Source of the DNA: Eustoma russellianum
Taxonomy: Eukaryota; Streptophyta; Magnoliopsida; Gentianales; Gentianaceae
Reading direction: 5' to 3'
Assembly (NCBI GenBank): GCA_036186865.1
Contig: AP025066.1
Span: forward strand, 13,720,851-13,784,850
DNA: 64,000 nt
A program made the position numbers and the translations under genes. Of the stretch, positions 34,863 through 45,532 are shown one piece after another. A model generated the notes under the pieces. The model made no database searches and was not told the DNA's origin. It saw only the letters and a list, made by a program, of their open reading frames with translations. How positions within the stretch are numbered: position 1 is the stretch's first letter; each line of letters opens with the position of its first letter.

Positions 34863-35652
34863 TAGAATTAGGTCATCATTATCCGATTCGGAATCACTAT
34901 CCTCTACGTGATCGGAAGGGGGGAGACGTATTCATTTGATTTAAAAGCAATAGCTTTACCTTGCTTAGATGATTCCGATTTCCGAATGGTGAGTTTATTT
35001 TCATAAACCTTAAGTGATCCGATTAGTTCTTCCATCTTTATTGATTTAGTTTCCTTGCTTTCTTCTATTGCGGTCACTTTTGGGTCCCATTCAGAAGGAA
35101 GCCTTCGTAGGACTTTCTGTACCTTTTCCTGCGTAGTAAAAGCCTTACCAAAAGACTCAAGAGAGTTGTAGATGTTAGTCAAACGAAGATCCATATCTAC
35201 AATAGACTCATTGGGCAATAATTTAAAAAACTCAAGTGTGGACATGAGCATGTTAATTTTTGACTCTTTTACTTGACTCGTGCCTTCGTGTTTCATTTCT
35301 AGTATCCTCCACATTTCTTGTGCACTCAAACAGTTTGACACATACTAGACTCACTTTTACTTAATCCGTTTAAAAGCAATTGCATAGCCCTAGCATTCAT
35401 ACTAAGTTTCTTTTTATCATCACTCGTATATTCTTGTCTAGTTTTAATAACTTCTAAAGTGACTCCGTCTACGGTGGATACATTAGATGGGACATAAGGA
35501 GCATCTTCAATGATTGACCAAAGATCTATATATATAGCCATAAGAAAAAGCTTCATCCTAAGTTTCCACTGAATAAACGACTCACCGTCAAAAAGTGGAG
35601 GCCTTTGGCTCGACATACCTTCTTGCTCGGTTTTGAGATTTGTGGTTGCCAT
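34863..35652 (-). pseudogene. gag N-terminal part of H, two frameshifts
   Basis: Starts MATTNLKTEQEGMSSQRPPL at 35652. DUF4219/UBN2-like Copia gag follows ('FIQWKLRMKLFLMAIYIDLW', CLSAQEMWRILEMKHEGT, 'LRRLPSEWDPKVTAIEE'). A frameshift near 35335 and another at a C run near 34920 split it into three frames. The second could be homopolymer slippage, in the plant or in sequencing. It would form the particle. Confidence 0.85.
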
Positions 35653-35689
35653 CTCACTGAATCGTTGGATTCCTTGAAGTGAGTATTCC

Positions 35690-35702
35690 TTCTCTGATAC
35701 CA
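35690..35702 (-). other. Primer binding site of H
   Basis: Reads TGGTATCAGAGAA on the - strand, two bases inside the right LTR; initiator tRNA-Met type with mismatches at the end. Confidence 0.88.
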
Positions 35703-35704
35703 CT

Positions 35705-38700
35705 TGTAGAATCTGCAAGGCACCACTAGAAGGGGGGGGGGTTGAATAGATGGTGCGGAAAGTGTGGTTTTTAAAATTTCTTTAAACTTGAACAATTCAA
35801 GTTCTGAAAACAGATTCTGTTTTCAGGACCTGTTTTAAAACGTTTTTAAAACCAGGTTAGAGGTCTCCAAAAATTATGAACTTTTGAGAGAACTTAGCCT
35901 CAGATGTTATGAGGGTCCCCTAAAAATTACAAATTAAAATTCAACCTTTAACCCCTTCAAAAACCGTTGGTAATCAGATTGTGCAAATCTGCCAGAAACG
36001 GTAGATGGTTTTGAAAAATTTATTCCTATTTGTGTGAACGTCCAAATGCTCTGAAAATTTGACCACTAACTCCTTATATACTATATTTAAATGGGTTGAA
36101 ACAGTTTTGGAAAATTCTTTTGGGAAGTAGGTCAACTACAATCAAAGTCTCAACCTTTGCAAGTCTAAAAATCAGACTGCACTAGTTCAGAACTTTTGAT
36201 GTTTAATTGACTTATACTTGTCCAAAAGGGTTGAAACTTGTGCCAAATTAACCCTAGAACGTGTAAGTATGTTTCTGAAAATTTTCGTAATTTTTGAAAA
36301 TCATTTACTATTTTTACGGATGCAAACAACAAGGATAAACAGTGCAGTAACTGAAACGTAAATGCAGAAAGTAAATGGCACCAAGAATTTTATACTGGTT
36401 CGATTATAAACAACCTACTCCAGTCTTCAAGGAACACCTTCCTTGGTTCACACTAATCACACACACGCAGTACATCTTACCACAGGGTTGATAGAGTTAC
36501 ACCTAACTCCAACCCTTTACAAACCTTGTATTGCAAGTACAATTCTCACGAACACCACCACCTTGCTAGAGTGAAGATTGATTACACCTTGATCAATCTT
36601 TTACAAATATATATGAATGGTGGTTTATCTCAAGCCTAATCAAGATTGAAAGATATGAAAACAATAGGCTTTACAAGAAGAGAGAAAGAAAGAAGATGTA
36701 GAAGAAAAAGAGCTAGGCTTTTTGATCTCTTTGAATTGCAATGCTTGTTGTTGTTTTTGTTTGCTCTCTTCTCTTTTCTTTTAACCTTGCAGCCGTCCCC
36801 TTAGGTATGTTTCCCCCTCTTGAAAATTGTCTTTTAAGTCCTTGAGAGAGTGTAAGACATCATTGTGACAAGGCCTTGCTTACTTGGCATCTTCTTATTG
36901 GATGATCATTTAGTCTTCGCTTACTTGGCACCTCCTTATTGGTTCAACATTGTCATCATGATGACATGGAAAAAATCTGAGATATACACTTTAACATGTG
37001 CCAAAAATCAATCATAAAATCATTCCATAAATCAAGAGATACATCATAAATTGCAAGACAAAGAAAGTCTTCCATATCAAGTGAGAAAATCGGCCATAAT
37101 AGCACTCTTGCCATGCTGAAAATTCAGCATGTGCATCATGGGGATAAAGTTCAAATCATTACCATTTTTCTTTGAATTTTCATCATAAAAATGAATCAAC
37201 AACTTATGGTAGGTATTGCTACCAATTAAGAAATGAACTTAGACATGTTTTGGCACTTAAATTCGGCCATCAAGATTGAACACATGCTGAAAAATTTTCA
37301 GCATGTGTGATATGTAAAATATCACCATTTATTTATTTAAATTATATTCAACACCTTTCCATTTCTTCTTCCAATTAATCACATAATAAAAGATGACAAA
37401 ATATGTCACATTGAATAGCAAATTTCGGCCAGCCTTGTTTCAACATGCTGAAATTTTCATAAGTGAGATATATTTGAATTCTTACCATTTGTAGCTTCTC
37501 TCTTCAATTCACCAACATTGTATGATTGATCCTTGACCAATCAATATGCCAAAATGGCTCCAAATATGCTCCAAAACAGCTGGTGTAGACGTTGGAATGA
37601 GGGTGTGAATGTGCTGAAATTTATTTTTGCTAACTTTGTAAAATAATGCACATTTAATGATACACACATGTAATATTCCAATCAGCCCTTAATTTAATTT
37701 TCTAGAACACTTTAAGATGTATATCATATGTAAAAAGTATCTAGATACGTGTCACATGATGTACAAGAAAAACGTTCCATGTTATGTGCGTAGAAAACCG
37801 AATTTTTGATATTTATCGATTACCCGATTTTTCTCTAATTTAAATTCCAACTTTTGCACATGTTATATATATTATGTTATACATAATATATATAATATAT
37901 ACTTTAAATCTCAGCACTTGGCTGGTTTAAAGTGGTACCATTAGCATGTGACAAAATTAAACTTGGAATCTTCACATTTTGACCTTAATGTGGAGTAATT
38001 TGTGTGTGCCAACATGGAAAGTATTTTTGGCTGAACATATGGTCATGTGCACGAAATTATTTATGATTTTTGAAGTATAGGGGCTGGCCATTTATTTATG
38101 GCAAGTACGTGACACGTTGGCGAAGTTTCGGTATTCGCCCGATACGACAAATTTCGGTTTAGACCCTTTTATCGTGTCGTATTTAATTTGTCATCACCAT
38201 ATCTTATATCATATGATATAAGACCTGAATATACTCATAATTATGAGTTAAGTATAGTGGTGTGACGTTAACGTACGTACATAAAATACATAACGTGTCG
38301 GTAGTACGTTGGAATACATGTGTATGTGCCTTTATAAAAAAAATCTGAAAATATATGTGATATATATGTGTATATGCGTGTGCATTAAAGGATGGGGAGG
38401 AGGAGAAGGCTTTCCTTCCTTAGCCTTGTTGCCTTTGTGTCTTTTCCAAATGTAGCTTCCTTTAATGAACTACTTAGTTTATCAAACTAAGTACTTCACT
38501 TAATGAACTAGTTTAGTTCATTAATGGTGGCACCTGAAAATAGTATAAACACAACAAATGTTTGCCATATGATGTAAGCTTTAATGCTTCATGGCTCGTT
38601 AGTACGGCAACATAATATATAAGCTAAATAAGGCAAGTAATGGCAAGATATCATGCATTCATGTACACGTATATATATATTGTGCACGTTTATATATATA

Positions 38701-38762
38701 TATATATATATATACATTTAAGTCACTTATTTTGAAATCACTCAAACCCCCTTATCTCTACA
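35705..38762 (-). repeat. 5' LTR of element H (right copy)
   Basis: 3058 bp, partner of 27285-30334. Its TA dinucleotide run near 38690-38713 is longer than in the left copy, and its G run is shorter. Confidence 0.95.
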
Positions 38763-39219
38763 AAGTGTGCACCATGATCATTGATTCTGGTTCTTGTGCG
38801 AATGTGGCTAGTATCGAATTGGTAAGAAAACTGAATTTGCCTATGACTAATCATCTACATCCTTACAAACTTACATGGTTAAATGATTGCGATGAAGTTA
38901 GCGTAAGTAAACAAGTTTTGATTTCTCTTAGTATTGGTAGTTACAAAGATAATGTTTTATGTGATGTTGCACCAATGCATGCTAGTCATATCTTACTTGG
39001 TAGGCCATGGCAATTTGATCGACATGTGACATATGATGGATATTTGAATCGTTATTCTTTCAAGTTAAATGGCAAACTTTACAAATTGCATGCACTTCCA
39101 CTACACAAAGTCCACGAGGATCACCAATGCATGTCTAATTCTAGGGCCGATCCTAAGGAAAAAGAAGCTGAGAGAAAATTCGTGGAATGCATGAAAAGTG
39201 AGAACAAAAAAAAGAGAGC
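38763..39219 (+). pseudogene. Protease region of B
   Basis: Resumes after H's duplication: TMIIDSGSCANVASIELV carries the DSG active site, followed by HILLGRPWQFDRHV, typical of this gypsy group. The frame is open until element E interrupts it after 'KSENKKK'. Upstream half of the protein is at 27057-27279. Confidence 0.85.
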
Positions 39220-39242
39220 AAGGGTGTTACAGTCGTGATTTA

Positions 39243-39243
39243 A

Positions 39244-39304
<61 letters not shown>

Positions 39305-39305
39305 G
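39243..39305 (+). repeat. (AAT)n microsatellite in E's 5' LTR
   Basis: About 20 AAT repeats. The other LTR has a longer run at 45453-45531. Confidence 0.95.
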
Positions 39306-40926
39306 ATAATGTAGGATAAAGATAAAAGAAAAGGAAGATGAGTGTCTAATTTAAATTATTCAAGATAATAACACTATCCTATTTTCTTTAAAATTTCTCT
39401 ATCATATCCCTAAAATCTCTCCCCTAATCAAAATAAAATTCTCCAAACCCCTTATCAAAAAAAACGACACCTTCCTCTGGAGAAAAGAGAGAACGACGGT
39501 GAGGGAGGAAAAGAAAGGAAAAAAAGAAAGAGAAAAAAGAAGAAGAAGAAGAAGGCTAGCGAGACCCCGAACCCAAGATCCAATCCGTCAAATCTATTCG
39601 TTTCTAGCGTCAAACGAGGTAGGTGCCTTCCTCCTCAAAGGAATACGATTCAAGCATGTCCTAATGTATATACTATGTGTTCTGTTTCCTTTAATTGTTT
39701 AAATGAGAGCATGTTAATTGATTTTGCATGTGTTTGATGGGATTTTAAATTGTTTATATGAAGGTATGATCGGATTTGTTGAAAAGGCATGATCTTTGCA
39801 TACATGTAAGTTGTTTTCTATATATGTGTTCTTAAATTGATAAAAAGGGTTAGGATTGTAATCAAAATTGTACAACTTGCTCAAGATTAGACTCCTTAAA
39901 AATGTGTTTTGACATTAGAATAGGTTCATCTAGCCCGGAATAGGTTGAGATTGGATTGAAAGTCTAAAAAACAGGTCTGACGTACGCGTTTCAAGGGGTG
40001 GCACGTGGGGCCCACGCGCGGCCCCTGACGGCGCGTCCCGACACGTGATGACGTGTCCACCTTCAAAGGATGCGTCTCATTATAAGGAGTCCAACGCAAC
40101 TGATTTGAGGTCAATCGGAGTTAAAATGAAGATTTTATGAAGGTTAGAAGGAAATATAATTTAATATAAAAAATAAAAAAAAAGGAAAATGCTGTTGGAC
40201 CGGCCTGGCTACCGGACCCGGACCGGATGGCCAGCGGACCGGACCAGGTAGCAGGCCGGCACAGACCGAAAATTAAAAAAAAAATCTGAAATTAATTTCT
40301 GAAATGATTAAACAATAAATAATTAATTAAAATTAGTTTAAAATTTGAGAAAAATATATTTAATTATTAGCAAATTCTAAATAAATTCCAGAAAATATAA
40401 AAGGTTAAAATTAAATTATTTCCACTCAATTTCTGAATTTTGGTAAATGTAAGTAATTAAAAATAATTAGTAATAAATAGAATTAAATAAGGGGAAAATA
40501 GGAAAAATTAGTAGAAAATTCTAGAAAATTAATACAAGCTAAGGAAAAATAAGGATAATGCTAAATATCAACTTTCCAATATTTGTAAAATTTACAAAAC
40601 CAAATATTGAGTGCCGGAGTTTGTGAGAATGGGCGTACGGGCCCCAGGCGATTGTGTTTTTGCACTCATGGAACGTGCATTGCATTGATGGCGGGTCGTG
40701 ACGTACGGGTCACGGGCGCTCAGGATGGTGTACGGTGGCGGGGCCACGACACTCAAGATGGTGTGCGGTGGCGCGGCCACGCACACTCAATATGGTGACT
40801 GTGGGGTGTACGACTTGCAGCCACTCAGTAGGACCCGGGTTCATGCATTGAACAGTATGGATATCGGCATTATGTGTGACATGACTTTGTTGCATGTGAC
40901 ACGTTGACTGAGCATGCATCACGTAC

Positions 40927-41190
40927 TTGCGCATTTTTATGTGGAGTGCTTTACTTACCGCATTTACTTTATCTTATGCATGTTATCTTATATTTATGTG
41001 CTATGTGGTTATATCATGTCTATGTGCTATGTGGCTATATCATTTCGGTATGTACGTTTTGTATTTGTTTGAGGTGGGAATCTACTGGGTGATTTCTGTC
41101 ACTCACGCCTACTTCCCAGGTGAGCCGGATGAGGACTATGAGCATATCTTCGTTGAGGACGGGACAGACATAGGAGAGTGGGCTGGTTGA
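40927..41190 (+). CDS. Putative 87-aa LTR peptide, hydrophobic with acidic tail (E, 5' LTR)
   Basis: An open frame whose first 60 residues are strongly hydrophobic and Cys/Tyr-rich (YLIFMCYVVISCLCAMWLY), like one or two membrane segments. It ends in GEPDEDYEHIFVEDGTD and a short extension. The tail aligns with the acidic tails in LTRs A, D and I, and ends about 282 bp before the LTR end, the same position as in those LTRs. The hydrophobic part is repetitive and could be chance. The tail is the better supported piece. The 3' copy is 47141-47404. Confidence 0.35.
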   Translation: MRIFMWSALLTAFTLSYACYLIFMCYVVISCLCAMWLYHFGMYVLYLFEVGIYWVISVTHAYFPGEPDEDYEHIFVEDGTDIGEWAG

Positions 41191-41474
41191 GAGCTACAGC
41201 TAGGATATGAGGGGACTCTGCAGCTGTTTTGTTTTTATTTATACTTTGAGGATTTTCCACATACTACTTTACTACTTTTATTCCCAGAATTTTTATTTAG
41301 CAGTGTAACGACGATTATTAGAGTTTAATACATGTTATGGTTTACGTTTCCGCGAAAAACATTTCTACGTCATTTTGACAAGTAAGAGATTGGTTCGACG
41401 CTTTGTATTCTCCTTAGTGAGATACGACGGTGCACTGTTCCCGATGTTAGGGATCGGGAGCGGGGCGCTACAGG

Positions 41475-41487
41475 TGGTATCAGAGCC
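41475..41487 (+). other. Primer binding site of E
   Basis: TGGTATCAGAGCC, two bases after the LTR. Confidence 0.92.
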
Positions 41488-41746
41488 GAGGCTTCAGATC
41501 CGCGTTGGAAACGCAGGATTAACTAGATCACTAGACATAAGTTATGATCTTTTGCGAAATGACAATTTTGCCCCTAATAAACAAAGTAGACTTAAGTGAT
41601 GATTTTAGACTTAAGTTATGATCGGGTTATGGGAGGTGTGTACCGATGGTGAGCTTTCCTTATTTAATTACCATTCTTTCAGCGTCCAATCCTTCAACTT
41701 ACTCTTGATTAATCTGTATCCGTCTTATGAACTCAAACTCCGAATA

Positions 41747-42790
41747 ATGCCTCCACTACGTGAGCCGCCAGCTAGAAACGGAGGACATGATGGCGATGAT
41801 CAGCAGGGTCAGGGGACCATTCCTCATGTCCTTGCAGATACCCTAGCCACACTGACTACATTGGTGGCCCAGCAGCAGATACAGATGGCTCACCTACAGC
41901 AGAAGCAGCAGCAGTTACCACCAGCACAACCACCCTAGGGGGCTTCGATTTTTCTACCGGGAGATGCAGAACTACCGGATACCTATGTTCAGAGGTACCC
42001 CACGACCAGAGGAGTAGAGATCTGGCTCAAGAATGTGTATGAGCAATTGAGGTTGATGCAGGTTCTGGATGGCCTGAAGGTTGATGTGGTTGTAGAGGGC
42101 GATGCCGAGCAATGGTGGCGGGGTGTGGCACGCAGACTGACTCCACCGCCGACATAGACCCAGTTCAGGGAGGAGTACCAGAAGCATTATGTTCCTGAAA
42201 TTGTCATTCAGAGGAGGATGGCGGAGTTTCAGCTTCTGACACAGGGATCCATGACTGGGGATCAGTATTTTGAGAGGTTCCATGCACTTAAGAGATACAT
42301 GCCTGTCATCATGGATAACGAGAAAGCAAAGATGCTGGAAGTTCAAGACCGGCTTGAGCTATCGCATTTAGTCATTGATCACACTTTTGAAGAGTTATTG
42401 GAGGTGTGTCTTGAGGTCGAGGGTGATTTCGAGAGGGTTGCAGCGGTCGGCAGGGCTAAGAGACCACGAGAGGAGTTCCGACTTGGGAGATCAGGGAGAT
42501 GGATGAAGATTCTGCATCGCCATTTGACCGGGCAATCTTTCAGAAGAGACAGGGATCGGCGTCTCGACCATTGATGATTGAGGGTCCCGCAGCGACGGCG
42601 GCACAGCCACTCAATGCAGTTGGACAGCCACCCCCAGTATGTACACAGTGTGGATGTTCGCACACAGGTCAGTGCTAGAGAGCTCAAAAAGTTTGCTGCA
42701 ATTGTGGCAACCTGGGACATTATGCTAAAGAGTGCCCTACACCGGTTACAAGCCCCTCCACCACAGGGTTAGAAGCAGCATAAAGCAAAG
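41747..42790 (+). pseudogene. gag of E (decayed)
   Basis: Starts MPPLREPPARNGGHDGD with a Gln-rich stretch and a stop at 41936. Capsid-like sequence continues in other frames ('GDQYFERFHALKRYMP', 'FEELLEVCLEVEGDFERVA'). A CCHC knuckle CNCGNLGHYAKEC survives at about 42693-42732 in one frame. The knuckle is followed within about 70 bp by the start of the reverse transcriptase, so the protease is missing. A 280-bp leader with no frame precedes the ATG. Confidence 0.82.
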
Positions 42791-42799
42791 GGGAGGACA

Positions 42800-43715
42800 T
42801 TCTGGTGGTACGAGAATTTAAAGATGTCTTGCCTAATGAGCTACCAGGTTCACCACCGAGCAGGGAAGCAGAGTTCGAGATCGATCTTATACCCAGAGCC
42901 GAACCGATCTCGAAGGTGCCATACAGGATGGCACCAACGGAGTTAAGAGAGCTCAAGGAACAGTTGCAGGAGTTGCTAGACCGGAAGTTCATCAGACCTA
43001 GTGTTTTGCCCTGGGGGCACCAGTATTATTTGTGAAGAAGGACGGTAGTCTGATGCTATGCATCGACTATCGTTAGCTTAATAAGATCACAATACATAAT
43101 AAATATCTACTACCAAGGGTCGACGATCTATTTGATCAGTTGAAGGGTGCCAGAGTGTTCTTGAAGATTGACCTCCGATCAGGCCACTATCAGTTGAGGA
43201 TTAAGGCGGAGGATATAGCAAAGACGGCGTTCCACACTCGATACGGGCACTACGAGCTTCTTGTAATGCCCCTTTTGGACTGACGAATGCACCTGCGGTC
43301 TTTATGGATTTGATGAACACAGTGTTCAGGGAGAAATTGGATCGTTTCGTAGTAGTGTTCATCGAGACATCTTGGTGTATTCACCTGATGAGGAGACGTA
43401 TATTGAACACTTGCAGGATGTATTGGAGACTCTCAGGAAGAAAACGTTGTATGCAAAGTTCAACGAGTGCGAGTTCTGGTTAGAGAGTGACTTTCTTAGG
43501 CCACGTGATTTCTGAGAAATGCGTTTCTGTTGACCCAAAGAAGATAGAGGCGATTACAGAATGACTCCGACCTACTAATGTAACTGAGTTACGCAGTTTT
43601 CTTGGCATTGTCGGTTATCATCGCAAATTCATGGAGGGATTTTCGAATATCGCAGCACCTCTGAGTCAATTGACTCAGAAAAAAAAAGAGAAGACCAAAT
43701 CCCTATGGACCTCCG
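42800..43715 (+). pseudogene. Reverse transcriptase of E
   Basis: 'REFKDVLPNELPGSPPSREA' and YRMAPTELRELKEQL are open. The rest is in pieces: LFDQLKGARVF with no intron-like insert, GHYELLVMP, and VVVFIE, where one base of the active-site GATGAT is lost. Several stops (TAG at 43074, TGA at 43562). Dead. Confidence 0.87.
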
Positions 43716-43718
43716 AGT

Positions 43719-44307
43719 GTGAGAAAATTTTTATGGAGGTTAACGACTGCACCAGTATTGGCACAGCCCTCTGACACTGAAGGGTTTGTCATCTACGGCG
43801 ACGCCTCGAAGAATGGGCTAGGGTGTGTGTTGATGCAGAGAGATAGGGTTAGTACATACGCTTCGAGGCAGTTGAAGCAATATGAACAAAATTTCCCGAC
43901 TCATGATCTGGAGCTGGCAGCGGTGATATTTGCATTAAAGATTTGGCGTCATTATCTATACGGTGTAAAGTACAAATTCTTCACAGATCATATGAGCTTG
44001 AAGCATTTATTCACACAGAAAGAGTCGAATATGCGTCAAAGGAGATGGCTTAAGCTACTGAAAGGCTATGACATGACCATCAATTATCATCCGGGGGAAG
44101 GCAAACCGGGTTGTAGATGTCTTGAGTCGAAAGCCTAATCATGCCAGACGGATGCCACTGGAGAAAGAGATGGCAGAGTTTGATCTTGACATTGTCGATT
44201 CCACTGCTAATGTTCTGGCGGCCTTGGTTATTACATCATCTCTGATTGAGCGTATTAAGGAGGCACAAAAAGAGGATCATATGCTTAGTGATATCCGGGA
44301 GGTTTGA
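43719..44307 (+). pseudogene. RNase H of E
   Basis: YGDASKNGLGCVLMQ, HDLELAAVIFALKIWRHYL and FTDHMSLKHLFTQ are in one frame. A shift at about 44100 moves the end (DVLSRKP, 'VDSTANVLAAL') to the next frame. Confidence 0.88.
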
Positions 44308-45100
44308 TATTGCCGTTGGAGATACCGGAGTGGAAATGGGAGCATGTGACGATCGAGTTTGTTGTAGGCCTCCCTAAAACAAGAAATGTCAACGACATGA
44401 TCTGGGTGATTGTTAATCGATTGATGAAGTCTGCTCACTTTCTACCTGTGCCTAGTGATGTGACCTTGGAGAGATTGGTGACGTTGTACATTGATGATAG
44501 TGTCAGTCTTCATGAGGTTCCTGTCAGAAACGTCTCAGACCGTGACCCGAGGTTCACCTCCCGATTCTGGTTAGCTTGACAGAGAAGGTTGAGGACAGAG
44601 CTACGGTTGGGCATCGCTTTTCATCGGTAGACAGATGGGCAGTTTGAAAGGACCATCCAGACTTTGGAGGACATGTAGAGAGCGTGTGTGTTGTACTTCA
44701 AGGGGAACTGGGATGGTATGATCAAGTTAATTGAGTTCTTCTATAACAATATTCACCATAGTGCCATCGGCATGACACACTTGGAGGCGCTCTATGGACG
44801 TAAGCGCATGTCCTCTGTTCATCGGGACGCAGTTGGTGAGCGTACTATTACCGGTCCTGAGTTGGTGGAACAGATCATATAAAAAAGTGAAGTTGATACA
44901 TGATAGGCTCAAGGTTGCACAAGACAAAAGCAAGAGTTGGGCAGATTCAAAGAGGCGTCCTTTAGAGTTCGCTGTGGGCGAGAAGGTTTACTTCAGAGTG
45001 TCGCCTATGAAGGGGGTTTCACAATTTGGTTTGAAGGGTAAGCTAAGGCCTCGCCACATTGGTCCATATAAGGTACTCGAGAGGGTCGGTACCTTAGCCT
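44308..45100 (+). pseudogene. Integrase of E, zinc finger deleted
   Basis: The linker 'LSDIREV' runs directly into 'LPLEIPEWKWEHVTIEFV': the stretch present in A (about 8580-8770), including the HHCC finger, is gone. The core keeps SDRDPRFTSRFW and the Glu in QFERTIQTLED, but Asp 1 is in 'TIEFV', where relatives have Met-Asp-Phe. Stops at 44577, 44628 and 44675. GRKRMSSVHRD and a GPF/Y-like end follow. Confidence 0.85.
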
Positions 45101-45420
45101 ATCGATTAGTGTTACCCCTTTCTTGGCTCAGGTGCACAGCGTATTTCATGTTTCTCAGTTGAGGAGATATGTACCGGACCTGGGCCAGGTTTTAGATGCG
45201 CCACCGTTGAAGATTCGACCGGGCACCACATATAAAGAGACACCTATCAGGATCGTTGATCGCAAGGACCAAGCATTGAGACAGTCATCCCTTACGTCAA
45301 AGTTCAGTAGACCAATCATACGGAGCGCGAAGCGCCTTAGGAGCTCGAGGAGCATATGCGAGAGAGATATCCACACCTGTTCGAATAAGGTACGTCAAGT
45401 TTCAAGGACAAAACTTTTTG
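45101..45420 (+). pseudogene. Integrase C-terminus and chromodomain remnant of E
   Basis: 'HSVFHVSQLRRYVPDLGQVL' then TTYKETPIRIVDRKDQALRQ, the start of a chromodomain comparable to A's. A frameshift near 45290 destroys the VKVxW part. Confidence 0.8.
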
Positions 45421-45434
45421 TAAGGTGGGTAGGA
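45421..45434 (+). other. Polypurine tract of E
   Basis: TAAGGTGGGTAGGA directly before the 3' LTR. Confidence 0.8.
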
Positions 45435-45453
45435 TGTTACAGCCGTGATTTAA

Positions 45454-45532
<79 letters not shown>

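Larger units (their letters stand above)
27285..38762 (-). mobile_element. Element H: SIRE-like Ty1/Copia element inserted in B
   Basis: Two LTRs of about 3.05 kb (TGTAG...CTCTACA) flank a - strand gag-pol. Exact duplication AAGTG lies at 27280-27284 and 38763-38767. The primer site lies at the right, the purine tract at the left. The order gag, protease, integrase, reverse transcriptase, RNase H and the gag style fit the SIRE lineage. The LTRs are very alike, differing at scattered positions, and pol is open throughout, so H is among the youngest insertions. No env-like frame lies between pol and the LTR, as some SIRE elements have. Confidence 0.95.
39225..41472 (+). repeat. 5' LTR of element E
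   Basis: Pairs with 45435-47687. An (AAT)n run begins only about 18 bp inside the terminus. A GC-rich stretch at about 40190-40265 and a peptide frame at 40927-41190 are also shared by both copies. Confidence 0.93.
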
